A DNA stretch of 64,000 bases from Branchiostoma lanceolatum (GCF_035083965.1 NC_089724.1:26546974-26610973), one strand, 5' to 3'. Numbered from the stretch's first letter, positions 43,301-55,939 are shown. A program made the numbers and translations. Notes: generated from the sequence alone by a model not told the origin.

Positions 43301-46300
43301 TGCAGGCTGGGTTTGCTTTCCTGGAGGCTGGATCAGTCAGGAGCAAGAACACCACCAACATCCTGCTGAAGAACATCCTGGATGTTTGTAAGTATTAATA
43401 TGTGTTTCTTTTATCGTGTCAGCCCGGAATGTGTATGTAGTTTGTATGTGTGTGTGTGTTAAAGATTGTGGTTTTCCCTTAAACTTTTTTTTAGTACAAT
43501 TGCACTGTTTTACACTGTGTTGATGCAATATTAAGGGTCAACATTCCTTTAATAACTTTAGGCCACACCAATTTATTTTCTTGGTTAACGGAATAAATTT
43601 TTTTTTTTTAAATGCTAGATTGGGAAAACAACATGAAAACAGAATCTCACAGGAATGTTTTTAATTTGGTCACACAGTTTCAGGGAGTGAACAGGGCCAG
43701 GTGCAAGTTTTCACCCCAGCCTAATCTGTTTTCATGATTTTTTTTTTGGCTAAAATTTAAAAAAAATCATTTAACCAAGAAATTAAATTGGTGTGGCCTT
43801 AAATGCTGTAAGAAGGGTCTAGACAATTCATTCCATGTAATTAAACATTGCCACTGCCACCTGCCTGCAAAGCTAGTGTGTTTACATAAAAGGGCAGAAA
43901 GTTGCACTAAACCTTACTTTTTTTGCCCAGAAAATTTGGATAGTATCAGAAAAACAAAGATTTCTTCTGGCCTCTATTTTAATGGACCCCTGGGAAGAAC
44001 GGACATGTATATATATGTATATGTACTGGCCGACAGGGCCTTCCAAGGAAAATAAAGGTTTGCTAATACTAATAATGTACAATATATATGTATATGTACT
44101 GGCCGACAGGGCCTTCCAAGGAAAATAAAGGTTTGCTAATACTAATAATCAGTGTTGATGTCATAACATCACAGGTATCGGAGCAATCTCGTACTGGGCG
44201 GTCGGCTACGCCTTCGCTTTCGGAACACCAAGCAACCTGTTCATAGGACACGGACACTTCTTCCTAGAGGGCATCGAGGGATCGCAGTACGCCCATTGGT
44301 TCTTCCACTTCGTGTTCGCCGCCACCGCTTCGACAATCGTGTCGGGGGCCATGGCGGAGAGGACGGAGTTCAGCGCCTACCTTGTGTACTGTGCCGTGCT
44401 CACCGGTAGGTGTGATTTTTATAGTCGCGCCAAGAATTTAGTTTTACACAGAATGATATCGATTCCAGTCATAGCTCCAGTTATCTAACTCTGAAGTCTT
44501 TGTTGATCTAAGCACATAGAGTAGATATATTGTAATGCCCAAGCTGGATAGAATTTTGTAACAGTCAGACGTTTCAGACAGCATCCGCTGTCTTTCGTCA
44601 GTACTAGTGACTAACGATAGGACTGGAGAACACGGTTTTATACCAAAACTCTGAATAGCTATGTTATTTTATCTTTAACTTACTAAACCTGGATGTCTAA
44701 CCTTCATCAACACATAGAGTAGAAATTGATTGGAATTAAATGTAGTTGGTATTTACTAACAAGAGAAATCATGGATTGTTACTGTAACCATCAATAACAC
44801 ACATATATTAAGTCCTGTAGTACACCCACTACCTTTCTCTAACTTTCTAAAAGTTAAACAGCCAGGAGTGACTACTGAGTTGATAGATGACCTGCAGGTC
44901 AAATTAACAATTGCTTAGGCCACACCAATTTAAAATCTTGGTTAACAGATTGTTTAAAAATTTTAGCACAAGGACATCGTTAAAACAGAAGGCTGGGGTG
45001 AAAACTTGCACCTGACCATATTCGCTCCCTGAATTATATATAAATTGTGTGCACCAAAGTACAGACTTTCATCTGATATTCTGTTTTCATGTTGATTTTC
45101 CAATCTAGCATTTTTTTTAAAATTCTGTTAACCAAGAAATTAAATTGATGTGGCAAACATGATACACAAGTCCTCTGACTCGGCATTTGTCCCTTCTTTT
45201 TCTTTTGTTATCAAGCTGATTACATGATTGTGTTATATGATGTAAATTGCATTGCAGGTGTGGTGTACCCTGTGGCAGCTCACTGGGCCTGGGACCCCAA
45301 GGGTTGGCTCTTTACAGGTGTGGGCACTGGACTCACCTACCAGGTAATCTTTACGAAATTTAATTTCTTCTTTCTTATAAGTTTTACATAAATGTGAGGG
45401 TTGTACGTTGATTGTGAAAAAATCACGGGGGCAAATACAAAAAAATTCTGACTTTTCAGGAGGGGCCAAGGAATTGGGGTGTTACAGCTCCAAAAGACTT
45501 TTTTGAAAACCTTGAAGTAGACATTTATTTATTTCGATTTACCACATTTGTGGAAGGATTGACATAACAGGTGAACTATCACCTTTTCAAGATGTCATCC
45601 CAGACCGGACTGTAAGGTTTTGGACCATCGCACACCGGGGCATGCCCCTACTCTTTTTCGAAAGGTGTGGTGAGTTCTTTAACGTGCGCGGAGTGTGGCT
45701 CTCCCCAAACACGGGACCTCCATTTAATGTCCTATCCGAGGGACGTTCCTAACCCTAGATGAGCTAGGTACTCATTTACACCTGAGTGAAGTGAGGAAAG
45801 TCGTGTTAAGTGCCTTTCCCAAGGGCACAACGTCCGGACATGTCTCTGGGCACACCGGGATACGAACCGGGGACCCATTGTTTGACAGCCGAGTGATCTA
45901 CCACTGCACCACACAGATGTTCAGCAACCGGGCCCATTCCCTATTGGTTACAAAGTTAGGCAGCAGGGAGAAGGTTAAAGAAACACACATGTAGGACTCA
46001 TAGAATCATAGAATTATAGATCAAACATGTATGCAGTGGACTATCAGCACTGACTTGGAAACAAAGATTTTAGCATTGTAATTTATTAAACACTCTTATC
46101 TTTAGAAGATATCACAGGAGAAGGATTGTTGTCATCATTTGCTGTGCAAACAGTTGGACATTATTGATGTGTTTTTCTACAGGACTTTGCGGGGAGTGGT
46201 GTGGTGCACATTGTTGGCGGCATCGCAGCCCTGGCGGGTGCCTCCGTAGTCGGGCCCAGGATCGGGCGCTTCCAGCACGGGAAACCTGTCCAGATCTCCG

Positions 46301-49300
46301 GCCACACTGTTCCAGTAAGTTACATCAAGGACATTATTACTATATAGCATTCTTTGCTTAGCACTCAGCACTCATAGGAAAGGTATGAGAAGGATTTTAA
46401 CTTTCCCTTAATTGCATGTTAATTTTGCAATCTTACAGATAATTGCACTTGTCATTAAGAGCTGTAAGTACAGCGTATTGGCTCACAGTGGCTGTGATCA
46501 TTTTAGAAGAACAATGACGATGATAATGATGATCTTTATTTGAACATTCATGACCACATGGGGTAAATGCAGTAGTTTAACTATTAGTTTTACTTGAAAT
46601 GTTTACGTACAGAATCATAAATAACGTTTCAGTAAACTGTTAAGTCAGATAAGGCCACACCAATTTTTTTGTTGCTTCTCGGAATAGCCTCTCCTGTTTT
46701 TCCCATTATGACAACAACAAAAAATTGGGTCACTATTCCCATTCACAAATTTTTACTCACGATTTTACTATTTGTTCAGTTGTAAATCTCAATAGCCACC
46801 AAAATAGATTATGAAGGCCTGCACATACCTAAAAAGTGTGGTCATATGTTATCATAAGTTATAATTTTTATTACAACTATGTGTGAATAGACGATGATTC
46901 TTCCCCCCATATTATAATTATGTACTATTGACGGCATAGTATGATGATTTATAAGACCACAAAGAATTGAATTATTGGACTAAACCAAAAAAACTCCTTT
47001 TGATACAGAATGCCATTGAGAAGGATCTACTGTAAATGCATTTAAGTTTGCGTGGTTTTAATTTCGCGGTAGGGAGAAAATGGAGTGTTCGCGGTAGTTT
47101 TGTGTTTGCGTTTGAAACAATAGTAGCGCTACAGGAACGCCGGTGAACTGTAAATGCAGAAATGTTCGCGGTGGTTTTGAGTTTGCGGCAAAGAGCTAAC
47201 CGCAAACAGAAAACCACCGCAAACATTTCAGCATTTACAGTACTTAATTAGCGTAATCAGACGTTCTTTAGAATTCATTATTTTGCCATGTGTGAATGGA
47301 CAACGATTGTTCTTCCCCCAGCTTGCTGCTCTCGGTGCCTTCATCCTGTTCTTCGGTTTCCTGGCGTTCAACGGCGGATCGCAGGGCGCCATCTCCAACC
47401 CTGGGGACGGGGTCATCGTAGCGCTGGCCATCACTAACACTGTCATATCTGGTGAGTGCCAGAGTGCAGAATTAATGTTCAGAAAAAAAGGATTGCAATG
47501 ATAGAATCTTGTTCCAAGACAAGTACCATTAGTGTAATTTGAAAGTCATAATGTTTTAGAGGCAATTATATATTAAGTGTGACATTCTTACACATCTGAA
47601 TTTTGGTGTTGAATTTGTGAATCAATATTTTACAAAAACATGTATAAAACCAGAAAAAGAATTCGATTAACCCAATAATTTAAGTAAGAATTCAGTGACA
47701 GTAGTGAGACTGAGTAGGAATTGGGGAAGGAGGCACTCAAGCTAACCGACATCTTTCGCACCGCAATCATCCTTCAGTAAGACAGCTGGAGCCACATGGT
47801 TCACGTTTGGGAACTTTGGAACGCTTTATTCAGCCTTTTACACAAATCGATTTCGCCGATGTGGCTTCATCAGTGGTTAAGGCTTAAATGACATGAAGTT
47901 CTCACGTTTATACCATCCAGTGCAAATTGCCCTTGAAATGAGATACCATACAGGTCCTTGTGCTTATTTATTTTCGGAGTAGTGAGACTAGAGTAGTTAC
48001 ATGCTATATTGTTCGTCATTGTCTGTCCGTCCTTTTTATGTAACATATACTTGCAATTAGCCTCTTGAAGCTCAGAACTTGCAATAAAACTTTCAATTGT
48101 ATAACAAATTTAATCCAGCTCTCAACTTTCTATCTTCGACTGTGTAAGATATCTTTCGGTACAAAAACCCCTACTTTTTAACTTTTTAGCTCAGACACCA
48201 TTTAGGAATATTATTCTGACAAATCTAAACTTGGAGATTTTTTTTCTGTGCCGCCAGGTTCCAGTGCTGGACTGATCGCCATGGTGATCAAGCGTGTGGG
48301 GCTGCTGGGAGATCTGCACTGGAGTCTGCTGACCACTCTGAACGGAGCGCTGACTGGCATGGTAGGTGTTGATTTGTTTTTTTATATACCTAGCACCATG
48401 CCTGACTGCTTATGCTTTGGTCCCAATTTTGCATCAGTGCCCATTGGGGCTGTAGTCCCGCCCGTACTTAAAATCCGAGCTAAAATGATTTGGGGGCTAG
48501 GCCGGACCGCAGGTAGTCCAAAGGGGCCATGTAGGGGCCACGCCTGAAAGTGCGTCAATTACCCGACGGGAATGCTGTTTAGAAATCAGTTGGAACTTAG
48601 CAGTGTAATCCACAGGCCGTCTCAATCATAAAAACTGCCCTGGCCTTTAACGGGAGTCGCCCAAACATAGGACGTTTTTTTACGCGCTCGAACTCACGGC
48701 GCTCCATTGCTGGTTGCCAGAGAATGGTCATGTTTTAATGAATGAATTTTGCCAGAGAATTTTTGCCAGAGAATGGTCATGTTTTAATGAATGAATTTTG
48801 AACACATTTATCTAAAGAACATACATGGACAGGAAATGTATTCATACTGTTCATGTGCCCTTCACACTCCGATTTACAAGCGGCAAACGCTGTGAGACGT
48901 TTTCACGAATGTACCTTCTGATTTAGTGCTACGCCAGATAGTGTGCCTAACTTAGTACGCTTTGGTAATTTTGCTCTCTTCGGAAGTTGGTGATGAAGTT
49001 AGGGAAATGTAAATAAGGCTTGAAGTCTGCTATATTCTAGCTTTCTTTTGACCGGAAAATTTTGACTGTGTGCACTTCTAACGTCATGTGAGAAGGGCTA
49101 TATCTAGCGCATCCCAGCTCATGTTTTTGCGGGAAATAGGCTACTACGCACTTTGCGCGCGGCCCGACGTACGTCTTGCATGCGACCCGACTTACAGAAT
49201 CATTACGAAAAAACGACACCGCTTACAGCAACAATACTCCGTCTACTTATTGGGAAATATCTTTGCCATATCTGTATTCAGTTTCCTTTTCATAGACGGT

Positions 49301-52300
49301 ACCAATCACATGTTAGAGCGTTACAAAGCTGTGCGTTGAATTGCCGTCCGCCACCATCGCTACCCCAAAAAATGGCGGGAAAACAACGTTGCCAGACGGC
49401 AGCGATGTTTACGTTGTTTTCTTTGGTCGGTTTTCTTCTCAACAAACACTTAAAGACCCAATTTTCTTGTGTTTTATGAAGTTATATTTCTTATGTGCAT
49501 GATAGTTGTATATCTGCTTGGCACAGGTCGTATATTTAGGTGTCGGGCCGTCTAGCTACGCAGTGACCCTCTACTCACCGTTGCCATCATTATTGTCAAA
49601 ATACTATTCTCGATAAAACAAGAAATGAATATGTTCACATATGTTTTGAATGCAAATAAAAATTATGTGCATGGACTTGGTTTATTTATCTTCCTTATGA
49701 GCATAGTCAGTGGACACAAACACGGCGTACTTATGCATAACAAGATCACTAAAAAATCCGTCCTAAGTTAGGGCGCGTCCTAAGGTAGGGCAACCCCCGT
49801 TAAATATACCACTAAGTACTTTCTCAATAGATGAAAACCTTGAAAACCTTTGAGAATTTCAGCTGCTGGTAAATCCTAGATTGATCACCACTCAATTGTT
49901 TGGCTTAAAGTCAGTCTGCAAACAATGACAACAAGAATCTACTCACAACTTGTAGTTGACGATATTCTGTTCATGTTCCAACTGAGGTGAAAGCTCCAAT
50001 CAAAGGCCAGGCGATCAATTTAGCTTGAAATGCAGGTTTTGTACAGTACTAGTCTTGTGCCAGCTTAATTGAGTCATGGAAAGCAAAGCACCACAGCGCC
50101 ACCTAGCTGTTTTGTAGATAAGTGCACATTGAGTCCACATTGCCCATAATTTAAATGCACATCATGTTCCATGCCAGACTGTCTACAAACAGGTAACCGC
50201 ATTAATCATACTCAATAGGCATGTCACAATGACATGTCACTTTGGTTGTATCACACTTCATGGCATTTTGATCTTAATCTTACTTACTGTAAATGCCTCC
50301 AAATTTGTGTGGATACAATTTCACAGTGGTTTTAACTTTTCTTCTTGGTAAATTTGTTTTTCTTTAAGTTTTCATCTTCAGTTGGTAAACTTCTATTTTT
50401 TTACCATTTGATTGTATATAAAACAGTGCAGTAATACTGTAAATGTTGAAATTTTTCATGTTTGTTTAATGTTCGCGTTTTTTGCGATGACCCTTTCAGC
50501 TAAGAATTTAAAACTACCGCAAAAATTCCATTTTCCGAATTTCAGTTACCACCCTGTTTGATCATATACAATTAGATAGTAGAGGAATGTTTCTTACACT
50601 ACCATAAACGTTCCCTGTACAGGTGACTAACTGCACAGGCTGTGATGATGCCTGCTGACAGTTGGCTAATCAGACTCTAATTGAGTATGGATGCCCACAA
50701 TTAAAATGCACATCACGTTCCATGCCAGACTGTCTGCAGATTGTGGGTTGGCTTAAGCACATTAATCAACAACAACTTGTTTGACAACTCTTGTTGTGTC
50801 ACACTTTGGTCTTGATAGAGTTTTTATCATCTTTATTTGCCATCTGTACAGGTTTTAACCTGTTGACAGTTGGCTATGATGACATTAATACTCTTTTTGC
50901 AACTTGTGTCACACTTGAGATGTTACAGACTGAGTTCAAGCAGGCAACTATGTCAATCATACTCAAGTCACAATAAGTTGTACGTGACAACTTTGGTTGT
51001 AGCACACTTGTTGACATTTAATGTGGTCAGTACTAAATGTTACCACTTGAATTTAGCCTGGGTGCTGGCTTTTTTAGCTTTAGTCCGCTCCCTCGGTTGC
51101 CTCCACATCTTTTCAGCTTCAGTCCGCCCTCTCGGTCACTTCCTAGCCACAATTAAACTGCACATCACGTACCATGCCAGACTGTCTGCTTACAGTTGGC
51201 TTAACCACAATTAATCAACATCAACTTGTTTGACAACTCTGGTTGTGTCACACTTTGGTCTTGATGCCACTTGAATTTATGTACAAGCATCACAATAACA
51301 TTTTCTTAAACTAGAGTATTAAACATCTCTACTCCAGAGTCCTTCTCTGCTATCTGTGCTGGTTGTAACAGTTGGCTATGACATTAATCATACTCATGTC
51401 GCAACTTGTATTGTTGCCTCGATGCTTTGCCAAATTCTGTGGATCCTGGGGCCGAGTTCGATCCTTAGGGGTCGACTCCAACTTGGACATGTTAGGGATT
51501 GCACTCGTCATTTCGGATGGTGATGAAAGGTCAGGCACAGGCCTCAAGCGTCAAACCTACATGTATGCACGTTTAAGAACCCAACACACTTAACAAGAAG
51601 AGTAGGGGTGGCCAAAAACGTGAGCCGTAGCAAAGCCACATGGCACTGCCACTATGTACTTGAAAAAGCATCATGCTTCACCTCAATCGAGGATGACTGC
51701 TTTACCTTTACCCTTAGGTCACATTTAATTTCTTGGTTAACGGAATTTAAAAAAATGTAAAAAAAAAATGCTAGATTGGAAAAACAACATGAAAACAGAA
51801 TGTTTTTGCTTTGATGCACACAATTTCAGGGAGTAAACAGGGTCAGGTGCAAGTTTTACCCCAGCCTTTTGTTTTAATGATTTTTTTGTTGCTAAAATTA
51901 AAAATAAAAATCTGTTAACCAAGAAATTGAATTGGTGTGGCCTTATACACTTTACTTATGAAACATCTCCCCTCCAGGTGGCCATCTGTGCAGGCTGTAA
52001 CAACGTCTACCCCTGGGCCGCCTGCATCATCGGTGTCGTGGCGGGCGTGGCCTACTGTGGATGGAGTCAGCTGATCCTCAAGGTCATGAAGGTCGACGAC
52101 CCGCTGGACGCTGTGGCAGGTGAGATGCTTAATTAAACTTGAACTTGAAGTTTGTGTTGTTGAGATAATGCTGGTCCAAACGGAAATTTTCATGTGTTAA
52201 CACAAGTCATATGCTACTACTAGTACTAGTACTCAATTTGCCTTTTCTGACATCTGTTCCTTCAGTAGTTAGATTTTCCTTTTACTGTATTAATCTACAG

Positions 52301-55300
52301 GCACTATGAAATTGAATTGTGACGTTGTAGATGGATGACGTTGTAGTCTCCTGTTTGACGGACAGGAACAGAGTGGCCTTGACATTAAAAAATGTGCGGA
52401 AACACAAGCAGAGAGACATACAGGCATAAATACACACAAACATCATCATCATCATCGGGGGGGGGGGTTAAATCAGGAGGGAGGAGGTCCCAGGCTAAGG
52501 CAGGCAGGCCTCCAGCCTGGCACGGTATGACTCAACGGTGGGAGCCGATACAACCGTGCCAGGCAGGGCGTTCCACCGGGGGATGATGCGGGGGAAGAAC
52601 AAATATTTGTATGAGTCTGTCTGGGCGTTGAGTGGTTGAAATTTCAGATGGTGACTACCCCGAGTGCGCCCCTGAGCTGGTTTGTTATTAAAGTAGACTG
52701 TCAGCGTTTATATTGACATGATTATTAACAAGTTTTTAGAAAAAGGTGAGGCGGGCATTCCTCCTCCTTTTGGAGAGAAGCAAACATAGCAGAAAGTACA
52801 CTTTATCACTCCTTTGAAGTATTAGTAGACCAGGATGTGACATATTGCATGGTCATTAATGAATTGAACAGTACAATATGCATTATGAACTGTAACACGT
52901 CTTAATTCTTAATTTCCTCCACAGTTCACTTCGGCGGAGGGTTCTGGGGAGTGATTGCAGTTCCGATCTTCGCCACCGAGGGCGGCATCATCACATCTGG
53001 AGGGTCTCTCATGGCTTTCAAGGCAGGTTTTGTTTTGTTACGTTACAGGGTGATTAGTTAATTGCCCAGTATAATATTGGGGGAGTTACAAGCTTTAGCA
53101 ACACACATCAAACCTCTGCACGTAAAAAAAACACATGGTTTGGCTGAAAATACCATCTGTAACTGAGCAAAGCCACATTGTATTATCAGTGGCTACTTGA
53201 AAAAACATTATGCTTTACCTCTTTACTTTTATAGCTTTTACATGTACCTTTTGTCTTTGTACATGTAGCTTTTATTACACTCAGGGTGAAATGGATTAGC
53301 AGTTCTTTCCCAGAAATTGCCAGTGTAACAAAAATTTACATCAATTTACTAAATGAAACAATTGAAATTTAGCACTGATTTACATCTCTGACTAGAACTT
53401 TTTACTGTTGTACATCGCTTTTGTTTGATGGTTTAGATACCACCTGTAAGTTGAGTGTAAGATTCTATTGTACCTATGTGATGACATGTTGATGCACATC
53501 TGGTTTATAATCTCTGATTTTGATACCTTTCTCTCACGCAGGGCTTGGGATGGAACATTCTGGGTGCGGTAGCCATCGCTGTGTGGACAGGCGTCATCAC
53601 CACCACCATGTTTGGGTTCCTCCGCCTGGCCGGCGTGCTCAGGGTCGAACCAGAGATCGAGGAGAAAGGTACGTCATCAACAGCTCTGTGTGTTTCTTCA
53701 GTGCAGTCATGATGAACTCTCCTAGTGCCACCTGAAGTTACACATGCACTCAGACTGGCTTGACTAATGCTACGGTCCCAATTGCGCCGGTGCCCGTAGG
53801 GGGTGTAGTCCCGGCCCGGCCCAGAAGCCGCAAATTTGTCCAGGTGGGCCCCTCTTTCCAATTGGGACCTAAGCAATAAATCTGACCCTCCTTAGTAACG
53901 ACTCACCAATCCCTGCCAACAAGAGATTGTGTAAACGCAGGCTAGCACTGGGGCCTGAATGTCTTTTCTGTAGGGTATCAAACCAGGAAGCCATTTTAAT
54001 TCTTCAGCAAGTAACTGCTTTAACTGAGCTTAATACATTAATATAAGTTGCTGCCTCCCTGAATTTTGCATTAAGCAATCTACCAGTGTATGCCAGACAT
54101 AAGGCCCCTGTAGATATACAGAGGTAAATTTGTTTGATTTTTGTTTACACTCCTATATATCTGACATTATGTCCCTCTACCTGCTCCAGGCCTGGACATT
54201 CCGAAGCACGGCGAGCCAGCCTACCCTCAGGAGAGCTACGGACACGGCTGGCTCCTGGAGACGGCCGAGGACAACCTGCCCAAGTGTCGGGCTAAGGGCA
54301 TCAACGACTCCCCTCCTGGTGAGTTACACTTTATTTCATTTTATTTTGTAATGTTTGTACAAACAAACAAACAAACACTAACTGTAGTTCAGAGACTCTG
54401 CATAACTTGGGGAGACATGATTTAGGGATGAAATGGGGACAGGATTACGGTTGAAAAGGTAATAGGTAAAAATAAACCATGATTCTGATACTGGAGACGC
54501 CCGTCGGGACAAGCTGCCCAAGTGCCGGGCTAAAGGCATGAACGAGTCCTCCACTCCTGGTGAGAGTTGAGACTGTTAGGAAACTCTTCAAAACCTGTCC
54601 ACGTTTACAGCGGGGTATTAACTTCCGGGTTAAGGCACTTACACGTGCGGCAATGCCGTTTTCTTCCAGGGAATACCCTATCCCGGTTGTAACCGAAGTG
54701 GCACTCTTCGCAACTGTCTGTATCCCGGTCGTAACTGGGAGCGGCAGCTTAAGGGTTAAAGAGACATGATTTCCTGATGCTGTGGAAAAAACTCTCAACT
54801 TTATGACAGGAAAATGTATTTACGCAAGCTAAAATTCACAGATTTATCAATTAGAATGAGAAACATTGGCTTCCAAATTCCAATTGACTAAATCTTTGCC
54901 TTTCCTTTGCAAAGCTCCAACCATTATGGTCAATGCCTTCCAAGGCCAGGTGCAATATATAAACTCCCCCACCCCTCAAGAAAGAGTCAGGGACTGACAA
55001 AAGTTTAAAGCTGGAGACAACCCTGGTCCTAACGCTCTTTCATGGTCACTAAACAACTTAATAGAGACATGATTGAGAGCTGTGCTTTATTATATATTCT
55101 ATCGCAGAGTGATACAGCCACTTGGGTGAAAATCAATTACGGTATTTTTCGGAATCCACATGGTATTATTCGTACTGAATATAACTTAACAACTTGATGT
55201 TGCTATCTACAGGCTACAATCATGGAGACCCCTCTAATATGCTGGCGATGACCCACCCTGCGTCCATGGCGATACCACGCCCCTCCGTGGTCACAGGTCC

Positions 55301-55370
55301 GGCTCTGACGGAGCTTGTTTACGACAACGAGGGATACCTTCCCGAACCAGTCCACAACACCAGGCTGTGA
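40388..55370 (+). CDS. Ammonium transporter (Amt/Mep family), 12 exons, complete
   Basis: A channel-like plasma-membrane protein of about 11 helices that moves ammonium/ammonia. Exons: 40388-40508, 43298-43387, 44175-44405, 45258-45343, 46183-46314, 47322-47451, 48258-48361, 51978-52119, 52925-53022, 53542-53668, 54190-54318, 55213-55370. They join in phase into 1548 nt (515 residues) with a TGA at 55370, the usual length for animal Amt proteins. Family hallmarks: [20 protein letters not shown], the signature [13 protein letters not shown] with conserved D177, [11 protein letters not shown]-type loop, and VHFGGGFWG. The twin pore histidines are H185 and H347. The start is the only ATG in frame before the first helix ([11 protein letters not shown]). 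The short extracellular N-terminus has N-glycosylation-type NATN/NTT sites. Vertebrates keep only the related Rh proteins; the Amt-type signature argues for a non-vertebrate host. Confidence 0.95.
40509..43297 (+). other. Amt intron 1 (2.8 kb)
   Basis: Mostly unassigned AT-rich sequence. A CCCTATTGGTTACAGAGTT block near 42745 also occurs at 45937, next to a SINE. I see no gene. Confidence 0.6.
43298..44405 (+). CDS. Amt exons 2-3 (first helices and outer vestibule)
   Basis: Exon 2 (43298-43387) encodes [20 protein letters not shown] and onward, the most conserved N-terminal Amt block. Exon 3 (44175-44405, 231 nt, the longest exon) encodes [16 protein letters not shown], a glycine/histidine-rich loop and [20 protein letters not shown] followed by MAERTEF. 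This contains the aromatic residues that form the outer ammonium gate in the family. Both exons have standard GT-AG borders, phase 1 at each end. Confidence 0.95.
43561..43798. mobile_element. MITE, GGCCACACC family (copy 2)
   Basis: Ends GGCCACACCAATTTATTTTC and its complement, flanked by TTA on both sides. The interior has ACAACATGAAAACAGAAT and AGGTGCAAGTTTTCACCCC, shared with copies 3 and 5, so these three form a longer subfamily than copy 1. Confidence 0.9.
44008..44149. repeat. 73-bp tandem duplication
   Basis: ACTGGCCGACAGGGCCTTCC with its flanks, ending TTTGCTAATACTAATAAT, occurs twice, 73 bp apart. It ends about 25 bp before Amt exon 3. Both copies include an AATAAA word on the plus strand. 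Confidence 0.9.
44918..45154. mobile_element. MITE, GGCCACACC family (copy 3)
   Basis: The left end GGCCACACCAATTTAAAATC follows TTA. The right end has decayed to GATGTGGC without a clear duplication. The interior is inverted relative to copies 2 and 5. Confidence 0.8.
45515..45925 (-). repeat. Near full-length tRNA-derived SINE
   Basis: On the minus strand the head reads TGGTGCAGTGGTAGATCACT (A-box) and then GGTTCGTATCCCGG (B-box) at about 45860. A shared body follows (CCCTTGGGAAAGGCACTTAA, then GTTAAAGAACTCACCACACC and GGGGCATGCCCCGGTGTGCG). The copy ends in an AAATAAATAAATG tail near 45530. It lies in Amt intron 4. The central GCATGCCCC block is itself palindromic. Confidence 0.75.
46183..46314 (+). 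CDS. Amt exon 5 (signature and first pore histidine)
   Basis: 44 codons, phase 0 at both ends, reading [20 protein letters not shown] and then VGPRIGRF. It carries the Amt family signature with the substrate-site aspartate D177 and pore histidine H185. Confidence 0.95.
46653..46690. mobile_element. MITE end, GGCCACACC family (partial copy 4)
   Basis: Only the left end (GGCCACACCAATTTTTTTG after TAA) is clear. A matching right end was not found, so the copy is truncated or decayed. Confidence 0.5.
47029..47241. mobile_element. MITE with ACTGTAAATGC ends and a nested foldback
   Basis: Outer ends ACTGTAAATGCATTTAAGT and AGCATTTACAGT. A second ACTGTAAATGCAGAAATG at 47149 pairs almost completely with the right end, making a 92-bp foldback whose arms hold TTCGCGGTGGTTTT and AAAACCACCGC. 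A more decayed relative with TACTGTAAATG lies at about 50287-50545. Confidence 0.85.
48362..51977 (+). other. Amt intron 7 (3.6 kb) with diverged internal repeats
   Basis: Contains a direct duplication near 48716-48811, a decayed ACTGTAAATG repeat at 50.3-50.5 kb, three diverged blocks with CATGCCAGACTGTCTGC (about 50172, 50720, 51174), and a MITE at 51717-51942. Sequences resembling the exon 8 acceptor region occur near 50618, 50838 and 51330. Confidence 0.65.
51717..51942. mobile_element. MITE, GGCCACACC family (copy 5)
   Basis: Left end GGTCACATTTAATTTCTTGG, right end AATTGGTGTGGCC, flanked by TTA on both sides. It ends only 35 bp before Amt exon 8, yet the acceptor CCCCTCCAG is intact. 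Confidence 0.85.
52925..53022 (+). CDS. Amt exon 9 (second pore histidine) with GC splice donor
   Basis: It encodes [20 protein letters not shown] and ends SLMAFK, with pore histidine H347. The reading frame into exon 10 ([15 protein letters not shown]) requires the donor AAG/gcaggt at 53023, a GC-AG intron. The nearest GT (gtttt at 53027) would shift the frame. Confidence 0.85.
53773..53867. mobile_element. Short MITE with GGTCCCAATT ends
   Basis: GGTCCCAATTGCGCC at the left and CCAATTGGGACC at the right, about 95 bp in Amt intron 10. A related GGTCCCAATTTTGC block with TGTAGTCCCGCCC lies at 48418 in intron 7. Confidence 0.7.
54490..54559 (+). pseudogene. Relic duplicate of Amt exon 11
   Basis: The segment repeats the 3' half of exon 11: GACAAGCTGCCCAAGTGCCG, then GGCTAAAGGCATGAACGAG and a CCTG/gtgaga donor, matching [11 protein letters not shown] and the real donor at 54318. 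It has a 2-bp insertion near its start, no obvious acceptor and no obvious polypyrimidine tract. It is probably a decayed tandem exon duplicate, though a cryptic or alternative exon is possible (frame [20 protein letters not shown]). Confidence 0.75.
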
Positions 55371-55599
55371 ACAAGAAATAAAAAGAGATTTAACATCTCA
55401 CTCGCTCACACCCACTATCATGTTTAAGGTCTTCTGTTCCCCATCACCTGGGGGTCAGACGTGGTTGCACATGGGTGGGGTAGCTACTAACATAATTCCA
55501 CCAGGGTACATAATTCCGCCATGCTGAAAAGATACGTCCTAACAAATCCCCAACCCAACGTCCCCCAGTATGATGCACTCCTGTATATCTAAAGTGTGC

Positions 55600-55939
55600 A
55601 TACCTGGGGGTGCTGCACTAGAGATCTCTCAAACCCACTGTTTTTCAAAGTGGCGGATTTATGTAAACTGACGGATTAACGTTAAACTTAATGGAGGTTA
55701 AAGCAGTCGTGGTAGATTTGGAAAAGTTCACGGTTGCGTTTGACTGTCTTTTCAACCTCGGTTCACTTGAAAAGTATAGAAATTGTCACAACAATTAACC
55801 TGGCAAGTCAGAAATGGTTTGATATTGTCATATTTTGTTTCCCCATCTAAACTCAATATCAACCTACATTAACATTTATCCACCACATTCAAAAACGTTG
55901 TGTTTGAGAGATCTCTAGCCCAGCACCCCCCAGGTATAT
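55600..55939. mobile_element. MITE with ATACCTGGGGGTGC ends
   Basis: About 40-bp inverted arms: ATACCTGGGGGTGCTG, then CTAGAGATCTCTCAAAC at the left, and GTTTGAGAGATCTCTAG then CAGCACCCCCCAGGTAT at the right. It lies in the Amt 3' region. Confidence 0.85.

Noticed and set aside
55377-55382. AATAAA as the Amt polyadenylation signal
   Set aside because: It starts only 7 bp after the stop codon, too close to be the main signal; the true site was not identified.
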